A stretch of 26,658 nucleotides of DNA from Buttiauxella sp035271705 (GTDB lineage Bacteria; Pseudomonadota; Gammaproteobacteria; Enterobacterales; Enterobacteriaceae). Of the stretch, positions 1 to 7,445 are shown piece after piece; the first letter of the stretch is position 1; every line of letters starts with the position of its first letter. The DNA lies in assembly GCF_035271705.1 (NCBI RefSeq), contig NZ_DATERI010000087.1:1-26658 (forward strand), in the 5' to 3' direction. The notes under the pieces are model-generated. The model made no database searches. It was given only the letters and a program-made list of their open reading frames with translations, and was not told the origin of the DNA. Position numbers and translations under genes: made by a program.

Positions 1-2072
1 TACACGCCCGGCCCGATTTCGTTTGGATATTCGAACTCTTTAAACGATTCCAGCAAGTCCATATCAGAACGTGAGGTTTCGATGGTGATCACGTCTGCAT
101 CTAGTGCTGCGATGGAATCCATGATGTCGTTAAACTCGCAATAACACATGTGAGTGTGGATCTGCGTGTCATCGCGCACTACGGCGGCGTTCAGGCGGAA
201 GGCTTCCACGCCCCACTCCAGATACGCCTGCCAGTCAGACTGGCGCAGCGGCAAACCTTCGCGCAGTGCGGGTTCGTCAATCTGGATGATGCCGATACCT
301 GCGGCTTCCAGGTCTGCCACTTCGTCACGCAGCGCTAATGCGATTTGCTTAGCGATGGTTTCACGGCTCACATCTTCGCGTGGGAATGACCAGCACAGAA
401 TAGTCACCGGGCCCGTCAACATGCCTTTCACGGGTTTATCGGTCAGGGATTGCGCGTACTTTGCCCATTCCACCGTGATCGCTTCCGGGCGGCTGATATC
501 ACCGATGACAACCGGTGGCTTCACGCAGCGTGACCCGTAGCTCTGCACCCAACCGTTTTGGGTAAACACGAAACCGTCGAGATGTTCACCGAAGTATTCC
601 ACCATGTCATTACGTTCCGCTTCACCGTGAACCAGCACGTCCAGACCTAAGCGTTCCTGTTCAGCAACAGCCTGTTTGATATGTTCAGCGATACCAGTGC
701 GGTAGTTGTTGGCGTCCAGATTTCCCTTTTTGAAATCCAGGCGCAGGCCGCGGATTTCAGTGGTTTGCGGGAACGATCCGATGGTCGTCGTCGGCCAGGC
801 TGGCAGGTTAAAGCGTTGACGTTGAGCCACGGCACGCGCAGCGTAGTCGCTCTGGCGCTGGCTGTCTTGTGCAGTAATCGTTGCCAGACGCTGTTCCACT
901 GCGGCGTTATGCACACGCAGTGAATGGCGGCGAGCCTGGATTGGCGCACTCCATTCCACCAGTTTTTCAGTGTTACCACTATTCAGAGCGTCGGTAAGTA
1001 GTGAAAGCTCGGCACATTTTTGCAGGGCAAAGGCAAACCAGCTCTTTACTTCAGCATCCAGGCGGGTTTCAACACTCAGGTCGATTGGGCTATGCAGCAG
1101 CGAGCAAGATGACGCGACCCACAACTCACGTTTGCCGACAATGTCCTGCAATTGCTGATATTTTTCAGTCAGATCAGCACGCCAGACGTTACGACCGTTA
1201 ATCACACCCGCTGACAGAAGCCAGTTAGCAGGCAGTTGCTGATGCAGTGCGTTGATATCGTCTTTACCGTGGACGAAGTCGACATGCACACCCTGCACAG
1301 GCAGTGCAGTGATAGTGTTCAGGTTTGGCGTGACACCTTCAAAATAGGTGGTCAGCAACAGTTTAACGTTGCCTGCTAGCGCATCGTAAGCGGGTTTGAA
1401 CGCATCCAGCCATTCTTGCGGCAGCTCCAAGACTAGCGCAGGTTCGTCGATTTGCGCCCATTCGATGCCACGTTTTGCCAATTCAGCCAGCACCTGCTGG
1501 TAAACCGGTAGAATGTCTTTCAGCAGGCTCAGGCGGTCGAACTGCTCGCCCTTCACTTTACCCAGCCACAGATAAGTGACTGGCCCAAGCAGCACAGGTT
1601 TCACGTTGTGACCCAGTGCCAGCGCTTCGTCCACTTCATCCAGCAGTTGTGTCCAGGTCAGTTTGAACTGCTGGCCTTGGGTAAATTCCGGCACCATGTA
1701 GTGATAGTTGGTGTTGAACCATTTCGTCATTTCCGCAGCGGCGGCAGGCGTGCCTGTCGGTGCGCGGCCACGGCCCAGGCGGAACAATGTGTCGATATCG
1801 ACGCTGCCATCCGCGTTCTGATGACGAGCTGGCACATTGCCAAGCAGCAAGCTCGTGGTCAAAACGTGATCGTACCAGGCGAAATCGCCCACTGGCAGCA
1901 GCTCTACGCCAGCTTCTTTTTGTTGGTTCCAGTGGCGAGCACGCAGTTCGCGGCCCACCGATAATAATTCTTCCTGAGTGGAGTTGCCCGCCCAGTAACT
2001 TTCTTGTGCTTTTTTCAGTTCGCGACGCAGGCCGACACGGGGGAAACCGAGGGTGTGATTTTTAATAGTCAT
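1..2072 (-). CDS. metE: Cobalamin-independent methionine synthase MetE (C-terminus cut off by window edge)
   Basis: MetE transfers the methyl group of 5-methyltetrahydropteroyltri-glutamate to homocysteine, the last step of methionine synthesis, in the cytoplasm. The reading frame opens with MTIKNHTLGFPRVG and stays open through 690 codons to the left edge; the family is about 753 residues, so roughly 60 C-terminal residues are missing. Zinc ligands fall exactly at the E. coli positions: His641 and Cys643 (H-M-C-Y-C, bases 144-152) and Glu665 (T-I-E-T-S); the last ligand, Cys726, lies outside the window. The exact numbering argues against indels. A GAGG ribosome site lies 9 bases before the ATG. 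It is divergent from its activator gene metR, and its leader holds an ERIC element. No oddities in the coding part. Confidence 0.97.
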   Translation of the reverse strand, partial: MTIKNHTLGFPRVGLRRELKKAQESYWAGNSTQEELLSVGRELRARHWNQQKEAGVELLPVGDFAWYDHVLTTSLLLGNVPARHQNADGSVDIDTLFRLGRGRAPTGTPAAAAEMTKWFNTNYHYMVPEFTQGQQFKLTWTQLLDEVDEALALGHNVKPVLLGPVTYLWLGKVKGEQFDRLSLLKDILPVYQQVLAELAKRGIEWAQIDEPALVLELPQEWLDAFKPAYDALAGNVKLLLTTYFEGVTPNLNTITALPVQGVHVDFVHGKDDINALHQQLPANWLLSAGVINGRNVWRADLTEKYQQLQDIVGKRELWVASSCSLLHSPIDLSVETRLDAEVKSWFAFALQKCAELSLLTDALNSGNTEKLVEWSAPIQARRHSLRVHNAAVEQRLATITAQDSQRQSDYAARAVAQRQRFNLPAWPTTTIGSFPQTTEIRGLRLDFKKGNLDANNYRTGIAEHIKQAVAEQERLGLDVLVHGEAERNDMVEYFGEHLDGFVFTQNGWVQSYGSRCVKPPVVIGDISRPEAITVEWAKYAQSLTDKPVKGMLTGPVTILCWSFPREDVSRETIAKQIALALRDEVADLEAAGIGIIQIDEPALREGLPLRQSDWQAYLEWGVEAFRLNAAVVRDDTQIHTHMCYCEFNDIMDSIAALDADVITIETSRSDMDLLESFKEFEYPNEIGPGV

Positions 2073-2095
2073 ATTTTTGCCTCATAAGATTTATG

Positions 2096-2220
2096 AAATC
2101 CGAAGGATTTCGAATTCAGGGAAGGCGCCAAGCTCGTGAATCCTCGGGAGCTGACTAAAGTCAGTGACCGAGGTGAGCGAGTGCAGCCAACGCACCATCA
2201 ATTCGAAATGCGAAGGATTT
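2096..2220. repeat. ERIC element, variant termini, in metE leader
   Basis: This 125-bp imperfect palindrome matches the enterobacterial repetitive intergenic consensus: the core GAGCGAGTGCAGCCAACGC is nearly canonical. The central hairpin is CCTCGG (2142-2147) with CCGAGG (2168-2173) and CTGACT (2151-2156) with AGTCAG (2159-2164). The usual ERIC ends are replaced by another matching pair, AAATCC..ATTTCGAATT on the left and its near inverted copy at 2200-2220. The left end itself forms a small hairpin (2095-2111). ERICs are non-autonomous, MITE-like elements. The element separates metE from the shared metE/metR control region and is expected to be transcribed as metE leader. Confidence 0.85.
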
Positions 2221-2236
2221 AGCCGTCCAGATGTTT
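2221..2236. promoter_or_regulatory. Candidate tandem MetJ operator (met boxes)
   Basis: Two adjacent octamers, AGCCGTCC and AGATGTTT, each match the met-box consensus AGACGTCT at 6 of 8 positions, the arrangement MetJ needs for cooperative binding with S-adenosylmethionine. They lie just downstream of the proposed metE -10 and upstream of metR, so one operator could repress both. This is a consensus match only. Confidence 0.5.
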
Positions 2237-2244
2237 ACACCGCC

Positions 2245-2273
2245 ATAATGTGCAGGTACTGTATATTCCTCAA
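2245..2273 (-). promoter_or_regulatory. Candidate metE sigma-70 promoter
   Basis: On the minus strand TTGAGG (2273-2268) and CATTAT (2250-2245) are separated by 17 bases. The -10 matches only 4 of 6 consensus bases, as expected for an activator-dependent promoter. Transcription would begin near 2238, giving a leader of about 165 bases that contains the ERIC. A weak MetR-like half match (2260-2272) overlaps the -35. Confidence 0.45.
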
Positions 2274-2295
2274 GCGCAATTTGCTCATGCCGAAG

Positions 2296-2308
2296 TGAAG
2301 GACTTTCA
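2296..2308. promoter_or_regulatory. Candidate MetR binding site
   Basis: TGAAGGACTTTCA is a perfect match to the MetR palindrome TGAA-N5-TTCA. It ends on the first base of the metR start codon and contains the metR ribosome site (AAGGA), so bound MetR could both repress metR and activate metE from upstream. Confidence 0.6.
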
Positions 2309-3261
2309 TGATCGAGATCAAACACCTGCGGACGCTCCAGGCGTTACGAAATTGCGGTTCTTTAGCCGCCGCCGCCGCCGCGTTGCATCAAACCCAATCG
2401 GCTCTCTCTCATCAGTTCAGCGATTTGGAGCAGCGACTTGGGTTCCGCTTGTTTGTCCGTAAAAGTCAGCCACTGCGTTTTACTCCGCAGGGCGAAGTGC
2501 TGCTACAACTGGCGGAACAAGTGCTGCCACAGATAAGCCGTGCGCTTCAGGCCTGTAACGAACCGCATCAGACCACGCTGCGTATCGCCATCGAATGCCA
2601 TAGTTGTATTCAGTGGCTGACGCCTGCGCTGGAGAACTTCCATAAGACCTGGCCACAGGTGGATTTGGATTTTAAATCTGGCGTGACATTCGACCCACAG
2701 CCGTCGCTGCAACAAAGTGAATTGGATATCGTTTTAACCTCCGACATCCTGCCGCGTAGCGGCCTGCATTATTCGCCGATGTTTGATTATGAGGTGCGCC
2801 TGGTGCTGGCCACAGATCACCCGCTGGCGAACAAAACGCGCATTGAGCCGGAGGATTTGACGAGCGAAACGTTACTGATTTATCCGGTGCAGCGAAGCCG
2901 CCTGGATATCTGGCGTCATTTCCTGCAGCCGGCAGGCGTTAGCCCGTTGCTAAAAAGTGTGGATAACACGCTGTTGCTGATTCAGATGGTGTCGGCGCGC
3001 ATGGGCATTGCCGCGTTGCCGCATTGGGTGGTGGAAAATGTGGAGCGCCAGGGTCTGGTGGTGACCAAAACGCTGGGGGAAGGATTGTGGAGCCGGTTGT
3101 ACGCTGCCGTGCGCGATGGTGAGCAGCGTCAACCGGTTACTGAAGCGTTTATTCGCTCGACGCGCTCACATGCTTGCGAGCATCTACCGTTTGTGCGGAA
3201 CGCGGAGCGACCCAACGGCGATGCACCCACAGCGAAGCCATTATCACCGACCCACCAATAA
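2308..3261 (+). CDS. metR: LysR-type regulator of methionine synthesis MetR
   Basis: MetR is a homocysteine-responsive LysR-family activator of metE, metH and other methionine genes. The 317-residue product has the family length seen in E. coli. The N-terminal winged helix-turn-helix occupies about residues 1-60 (IEIKHLRTLQALRNCGSL, then SALSHQFSDLEQRLG); the remainder is the effector-binding domain, ending in a tail rich in Pro and Ala. The ATG follows AAGGA by five bases. It is divergent from metE, and its own ATG is touched by a perfect TGAA-N5-TTCA site, which fits autoregulation. Its last 113 bases overlap the convergent bioP gene. Both C-termini resemble those of the E. coli proteins, so the overlap looks genuine. 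Confidence 0.96.
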   Translation: MIEIKHLRTLQALRNCGSLAAAAAALHQTQSALSHQFSDLEQRLGFRLFVRKSQPLRFTPQGEVLLQLAEQVLPQISRALQACNEPHQTTLRIAIECHSCIQWLTPALENFHKTWPQVDLDFKSGVTFDPQPSLQQSELDIVLTSDILPRSGLHYSPMFDYEVRLVLATDHPLANKTRIEPEDLTSETLLIYPVQRSRLDIWRHFLQPAGVSPLLKSVDNTLLLIQMVSARMGIAALPHWVVENVERQGLVVTKTLGEGLWSRLYAAVRDGEQRQPVTEAFIRSTRSHACEHLPFVRNAERPNGDAPTAKPLSPTHQ

Positions 3262-4048
3262 TGAAACTCGGCCAGTGGGGCTGTTCTTGCCAGATGGCGA
3301 GGTTAACCAGCAGCCCCGCCGGAACATGCACGTTGTTCATGATGCCGAGCGTGCCTGCATCCACCTGCGTTGCGCCATAGTTCCACATGAAGTAACCGAG
3401 CCCAGATGCCACGACGCCGAGCCACACCAGAATGCCCCACTGCAAATGGGTTGTCGGGAGTTTTTGCGGATTACCTAGCGCAAACCAAGCGGTAACCGCC
3501 ACGATGAAAGCACCGAGATAAAACCATGAAAATGCACAATGTTGCGGCATCGGACGCGTTTCCATCAGGCGTTTGTAGCCCACCATACCGATAGCAAAAC
3601 AGATATTTGCACCCTGCACCAAAAGCAGGCCAATCCAGAAGTGATCGCTGACTTTGTCGTAGCGAATAATCGCAGCACCTATCACCGCTAACCCCGCGCT
3701 CAACGCGTAACCCCAGCGTAGTTTGTTGCCACTCAGCAGATCATAAATAAAGGTGACGTACAGCGGTGTCATCACCGTGAACAGCAGGAATTCCGAAACA
3801 GTAAGATAGAGATACGCCTGGAAACTAAACAGGTACATCACGCCGAGTTGTAGCGCGCCTACCAGCATATACAGCAGCAGCGTTTTCGCGCTGTAACCTT
3901 TAAATCGCAGGAACGGCAGGAACACCAATGCCGCAAGCCCGACGCGCATCAGCACCGAAAAATAGCTATCGACATGCCCGGCAAGGTATTCGCCAATCAG
4001 GCTAAATGAGAACGCCCACAGAATGGTGGTGATGATGAGTAACGGCAC
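3149..4048 (-). CDS. bioP: Biotin transporter BioP (YigM), EamA/DMT family
   Basis: BioP is the inner-membrane biotin importer of enterobacteria that lack a BioY system; it belongs to the drug/metabolite transporter superfamily. The 299-residue product shows about ten hydrophobic segments in two EamA-like halves, with family landmarks such as YLAGHVDSYFSVL near the N-terminus and NYGATQVDAGTLGIMNN in the second half. The start is GTG (4048-4046), preceded by TAGGAA about eight bases upstream. It lies 111 bases downstream of yigL on the same strand, separated by a strong hairpin. Its 3' end overlaps metR tail to tail by 113 bases. Specific substrate is assigned from family knowledge. Confidence 0.93.
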   Translation of the reverse strand: MPLLIITTILWAFSFSLIGEYLAGHVDSYFSVLMRVGLAALVFLPFLRFKGYSAKTLLLYMLVGALQLGVMYLFSFQAYLYLTVSEFLLFTVMTPLYVTFIYDLLSGNKLRWGYALSAGLAVIGAAIIRYDKVSDHFWIGLLLVQGANICFAIGMVGYKRLMETRPMPQHCAFSWFYLGAFIVAVTAWFALGNPQKLPTTHLQWGILVWLGVVASGLGYFMWNYGATQVDAGTLGIMNNVHVPAGLLVNLAIWQEQPHWPSFIIGGSVIMASLWVHRRWVAPRSAQTVDARKHVSASSE

Positions 4049-4122
4049 GATGAAGTTCCTACAGCAGGCAATTTTTTATCATTGTAGCGAAGGTCGTCGG
4101 GTGAGGTTGATCTATTTGGTTG

Positions 4123-4149
4123 ACGAGTGGTGGTTAATCCACCACTCGT
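4123..4149 (-). terminator. Strong stem-loop after yigL
   Basis: ACGAGTGGTGG (4123-4133) pairs perfectly with CCACCACTCGT (4139-4149) across a 5-base loop, 11 bases after the yigL stop codon. No run of U follows on the minus strand, so it is not a typical intrinsic terminator. It may stabilise the pldB-yigL mRNA 3' end or cause partial termination before bioP. Confidence 0.5.
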
Positions 4150-4159
4150 TGGTGTCGAA

Positions 4160-4966
4160 TTAATCTTTACCGAGGAACATCTTACGCAGGTAATGTGGAA
4201 CCGCGTTATCGCCGTTGGTGCCAATCACTTCCAGTTCTGGTAGCAAGTCTTTCAAGCGCTGATGGGCGTTCGCCATGATGCAGCCTTTACCCGCCATGCT
4301 GAGCATTTCTGCGTCGTTCATGCCGTCACCAAAGGAGATACACTCTTTCAGGCTGTAACCCATTGCTTTGGATACCGCTTCCAACGCGTGGCCTTTTGAC
4401 ACGCCACCTGCCATCACTTCCAGACAAGTCAGGGTCGAGAAACTTACATTCACACGGTCACCCCAACGGGCGAGTAACGCTTGCTCAAGGGGTAACAACT
4501 TTTCGTGGGAATCACAGGTGAAGAACACTTTGCTGACGCCATCGGCTTCCAGCAAACCTGGCTCAAACAGGCTGTAATTAAACACCGCTTCTTTAAAATA
4601 TTTCATCTCTTCAGGACGATGACGGTTCATAAACCATTGGTCGCCACGATAGACGTTAGTCACGATATCTTGATTGGCATGCACGACGCCGAACAAATCC
4701 TGGGCGATGTCATGGTCAAGATCATGGCTGAATACCAGGTTGCCGTCAGTATCATGCACTCGCGCACCGTTGGAGGTGATCATATAGGCTTTGATTTCGA
4801 GGTTATCGCGGATTTGCCCCACATCGATATGGTGACGGCCCGTGGCAAAGACGAAATGTACACCTTCAGCAGTGAGCAATTTCAGCGTTTCTTTGGCGTA
4901 CGGGGTAAGCAGGTGATCGGGGGACAACAACGTGCCATCTAAGTCAGACGCAACGACATGGTACAT
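4160..4966 (-). CDS. yigL: HAD-family pyridoxal phosphate phosphatase YigL
   Basis: YigL is a Cof-type HAD hydrolase that dephosphorylates pyridoxal 5'-phosphate and some sugar phosphates; in E. coli it helps relieve sugar-phosphate stress. The chosen start gives 268 residues beginning MYHVVASDLDGTLL. Catalytic Asp8 and Asp10 (motif I), Ser/Asn of T-S-N-G near 64-67 (motif II), Lys191 (G-G-V-S-K-G) and G-D-G-M-N-D at 213-218 (motif IV, Mg2+ binding) are all present. An ATG 66 bases upstream would add MPLSRFS..., but that extension runs into the pldB stop region and is not in the family; an AGAGG site supports the chosen ATG. It follows pldB by 31 bases, so the two are probably co-transcribed. 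Confidence 0.95.
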   Translation of the reverse strand: MYHVVASDLDGTLLSPDHLLTPYAKETLKLLTAEGVHFVFATGRHHIDVGQIRDNLEIKAYMITSNGARVHDTDGNLVFSHDLDHDIAQDLFGVVHANQDIVTNVYRGDQWFMNRHRPEEMKYFKEAVFNYSLFEPGLLEADGVSKVFFTCDSHEKLLPLEQALLARWGDRVNVSFSTLTCLEVMAGGVSKGHALEAVSKAMGYSLKECISFGDGMNDAEMLSMAGKGCIMANAHQRLKDLLPELEVIGTNGDNAVPHYLRKMFLGKD

Positions 4967-4997
4967 AGGATTTGGAACCTCTGGTGTTGAATTCAGA

Positions 4998-5990
4998 TTA
5001 ATTATGCCTATCGAAAAACGCGATAATGGCATTCAGCGCTTCGGTCCGCATATCGTCCTTTTCGAACAGGATCTCATGATACGCACCGCTTATGACGTAA
5101 GGTTTTTCCCCCTCACAAGGGTTGCCCGCCGCGGCTCGAAGTTCACAGAATTGGTCATGCGCACGATTATCAACGACGCGTTCCTCTTCTGCCTGCAGGA
5201 TAAAAATCGGCGTGGTAATCGCAGTGGCTCCTGCTAAAACCTGTTCTCCCGCGAGTATCCCTTCTCGTACCCAGTGATTCGTTGGCCCACCGACCCGCAA
5301 TGCTGGCTCGTCAGCATAAAAACGTAGGTTGCGGCGGTAACGTTCACGGCTATGGGTCAGGACATTAACGCTAAATGGTAATGCGCGCCAGCGGCCTGTT
5401 CCGATTGCATATCCCTCACGAAAACGTTGATGACCTTCAGCCCAATCCAGAATATGGCGAACCATCCAGTCGGGCCAGCGTAAGGCAATGCCAAACATCG
5501 GCGCACACAGCGCAACGGCATCAAAGCATTGTGAGTTTTTTTCCAGCCACAGCGTGATAATTGCCCCGCCCATGGAATGTGCTAACGCGTAGCGTTTTCT
5601 CCACGGCCCAGTGGCGACTTCATGTTGGTAAAAGCGATCAAAATCGTCGACATAGTCGCTAAACTTCGCCACATGCCCGCGATGTGAATCCGAAAGCATG
5701 CGTCCAGAACGCCCTTGCCCACGATGGTCGATAATTAAAACGTCGAAACCACAATGAAATAAGTCAAAAGCCAATTCAGCATATTTGACGTAGCTTTCAA
5801 TACGCCCAGGACAAACAACTATCACTCGGTCATGGTTCTGCGAGCGAAAACGTACATAGCGTACCGGTACTTCGTCGACGCCTAAAAATTCACACTCTTC
5901 GCGCTGACGCCAGAAGGCCATCAATGAACCCGTGGTAAAAGCCGCAAAGGCATTTTCACGGGTTTTCCATCCATTTTTATGCTGAGTCAT
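4998..5990 (-). CDS. pldB: Lysophospholipase L2 PldB
   Basis: PldB hydrolyses lysophospholipids (notably 2-acyl-glycerophosphoethanolamine) and is bound to the cytoplasmic side of the inner membrane. The 330-residue protein is an alpha/beta hydrolase of the serine-aminopeptidase type: oxyanion/strand motif CPGRIESYVKY near 60-70, DHRGQGRSGR near 88-97, nucleophile Ser139 in A-H-S-M-G, and probable catalytic His in G-A-Y-H-E-I-L-F near the C-terminus. It ends at FFDRHN, about ten residues shorter than the E. coli protein as I recall it, without loss of a catalytic motif. It heads the pldB-yigL(-bioP) transcription unit and is divergent from rhtB across 79 bases. Confidence 0.95.
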   Translation of the reverse strand: MTQHKNGWKTRENAFAAFTTGSLMAFWRQREECEFLGVDEVPVRYVRFRSQNHDRVIVVCPGRIESYVKYAELAFDLFHCGFDVLIIDHRGQGRSGRMLSDSHRGHVAKFSDYVDDFDRFYQHEVATGPWRKRYALAHSMGGAIITLWLEKNSQCFDAVALCAPMFGIALRWPDWMVRHILDWAEGHQRFREGYAIGTGRWRALPFSVNVLTHSRERYRRNLRFYADEPALRVGGPTNHWVREGILAGEQVLAGATAITTPIFILQAEEERVVDNRAHDQFCELRAAAGNPCEGEKPYVISGAYHEILFEKDDMRTEALNAIIAFFDRHN

Positions 5991-6023
5991 ATCGCTTTTT
6001 TGTGATTCGTAGCACGCTTATCA

Positions 6024-6038
6024 ACAATAGCGTATTGT
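6024..6038. promoter_or_regulatory. Palindrome in the pldB/rhtB divergent promoter region
   Basis: ACAATA-GCG-TATTGT is a perfect 6-bp inverted repeat centred in the 79-base spacer between the divergent pldB and rhtB genes. Its placement fits an operator, but I do not recognise the binding protein. Confidence 0.3.
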
Positions 6039-6069
6039 GGCATAAAAGTGTTCTTTCAGGGAATTTCAC

Positions 6070-6690
6070 ATGAGCGTTGAGTGGTGGTTAACCTATCTTC
6101 TGACCACGATAATTCTGAGCCTTTCCCCCGGTTCCGGGGCGATAAATACCATGACCACTGCTATCAGCCACGGCTATCGCGGTGCGGCGGCGTCAATTGC
6201 CGGGCTGCAAACCGGTCTGGCGATTCATATCGTGCTGGTAGGTATTGGCTTAGGAGCAATCTTTTCGCACTCGTTGCTGGCTTTTGAAATATTGAAATGG
6301 GCGGGTGCCGCTTACCTGGTTTGGTTGGGGATTCAGCAATGGCGGGCCGCAGGGGCGATTGATTTAAATACGATAGCCGCCAGCCAGCCGCGTAGCCGCC
6401 TGTTTAAGCGCGCGATTTTTGTGAATCTCACCAATCCCAAGAGCATTGTGTTTCTCGCGGCACTTTTCCCACAGTTCATCGCACCCGATCAGCCTCAGGC
6501 GGCGCAATATTTCATTCTCGGTGTCACGACGGTGGTGGTTGATATTATTGTGATGATTGGTTATGCGACGCTGGCGACGCGTATTGCGGGTTGGATTAAA
6601 GGGCCACGTCAGATGAAAGCGCTGAACCGCGTGTTTGGTTCATTGTTCATGCTGGTTGGCGCACTCCTCGCCGGAGCACGCCAGGCTTAA
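6070..6690 (+). CDS. rhtB: Homoserine/homoserine lactone exporter RhtB
   Basis: RhtB is an inner-membrane LysE-family exporter giving resistance to homoserine and its lactone. The 206 residues match the E. coli length. The N-terminal LysE signature LSLSPGSGAINTMTT (about 16-30), a second conserved segment FVNLTNPKSIVFLAALFPQF (about 117-136), and five to six hydrophobic helices are visible. The ATG has AGGGA eight bases upstream. It converges on the paralog rhtC, with an internally deleted ERIC between them. It is divergent from pldB. Confidence 0.95.
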   Translation: MSVEWWLTYLLTTIILSLSPGSGAINTMTTAISHGYRGAAASIAGLQTGLAIHIVLVGIGLGAIFSHSLLAFEILKWAGAAYLVWLGIQQWRAAGAIDLNTIAASQPRSRLFKRAIFVNLTNPKSIVFLAALFPQFIAPDQPQAAQYFILGVTTVVVDIIVMIGYATLATRIAGWIKGPRQMKALNRVFGSLFMLVGALLAGARQA

Positions 6691-6752
6691 TTACCCGTCA
6701 GACTTCAAGTTGCAGGGGTGTTGGCTGCAACTTGAATTATTTTGGGTATCTA
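6691..6752. repeat. Internally deleted ERIC element between rhtB and rhtC
   Basis: About 62 bases retain the left ERIC arm (TTACCCGTCAGACTTCAAG, then GGGTGTTGGCTGCA) fused to the right arm (CTTGAATTATTTTGGGTAT); the central half is absent. The result is a perfect 12-bp hairpin, TTCAAGTTGCAG (6704-6715) with CTGCAACTTGAA (6725-6736), followed by TTATTTT, which could end rhtB and rhtC transcripts from either side. Confidence 0.8.
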
Positions 6753-6760
6753 AGAAAAAA

Positions 6761-7381
6761 TTAACGGGAAATGATCAGGTGGATACCGAACCCGGCAAAC
6801 AATGCACCCGCGACGCCATCAATCCACTTAGCAAGGCGCTGATAACCGCGGCGCATTTGCGGCAAAGCGAACAAGCTGGCAACGACCGTAAACCAGGCGA
6901 AAGTTTCCAGCGCGATCATCACAAATAATCCCCAACGCTCAGCGCTTCCTACATCATTGCCAACAAACAACGAGAATACGCTGCCGAAGTAAATAATGGC
7001 TTTAGGATTCGACAGGTTGGTGAGCAGACCTTTCAAGAAGCTGCGCCCGCCATGGGCTAATTCGACAGCCGGTGCTTGTTCAGACGGTTTCTCTTTTTTC
7101 AGCGCGCTACGCAGCATCTGGTAACCCATCCAGCACAGATACAAACCCCCGCCGACCATAATCATGCTGTGCAACCACGCCATTTTTTCGAGGATCAGGT
7201 TAAGGCCGAGCAACGCCACACCTGACCAGACCATTACGCCACCGGTGATACCCAACACGCCCATCATCGCCTCTTTGCGGGAACGGCTCACGGCAGTTTG
7301 CGAGACAAAAAAGAAATCCGGGCCTGGCGTGACCAGCGCAACAATATGCAATACCGCTACGGTCAGAAAAAGCGTCAACAT
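6761..7381 (-). CDS. rhtC: Threonine exporter RhtC
   Basis: RhtC is the LysE-family inner-membrane threonine exporter. The 206-residue product has the family length and the LysE signature HIVALVTPGPDFFFVSQTAV (about 12-31), a conserved LTNLSNPKAIIYFGSVFSLF segment (about 121-140) and hydrophobic helices spread over the chain. The ATG is 64 bases downstream of the recQ stop on the same strand, so it may be read from the pldA-recQ unit; its ribosome site is weak. It converges with the paralog rhtB. Confidence 0.95.
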   Translation of the reverse strand: MLTLFLTVAVLHIVALVTPGPDFFFVSQTAVSRSRKEAMMGVLGITGGVMVWSGVALLGLNLILEKMAWLHSMIMVGGGLYLCWMGYQMLRSALKKEKPSEQAPAVELAHGGRSFLKGLLTNLSNPKAIIYFGSVFSLFVGNDVGSAERWGLFVMIALETFAWFTVVASLFALPQMRRGYQRLAKWIDGVAGALFAGFGIHLIISR

Positions 7382-7445
7382 AGGAAATAACTCGCTGGAT
7401 GATTATATGGAGAATAACTATACGAGTTGCAGCTGGGACTGGCTA

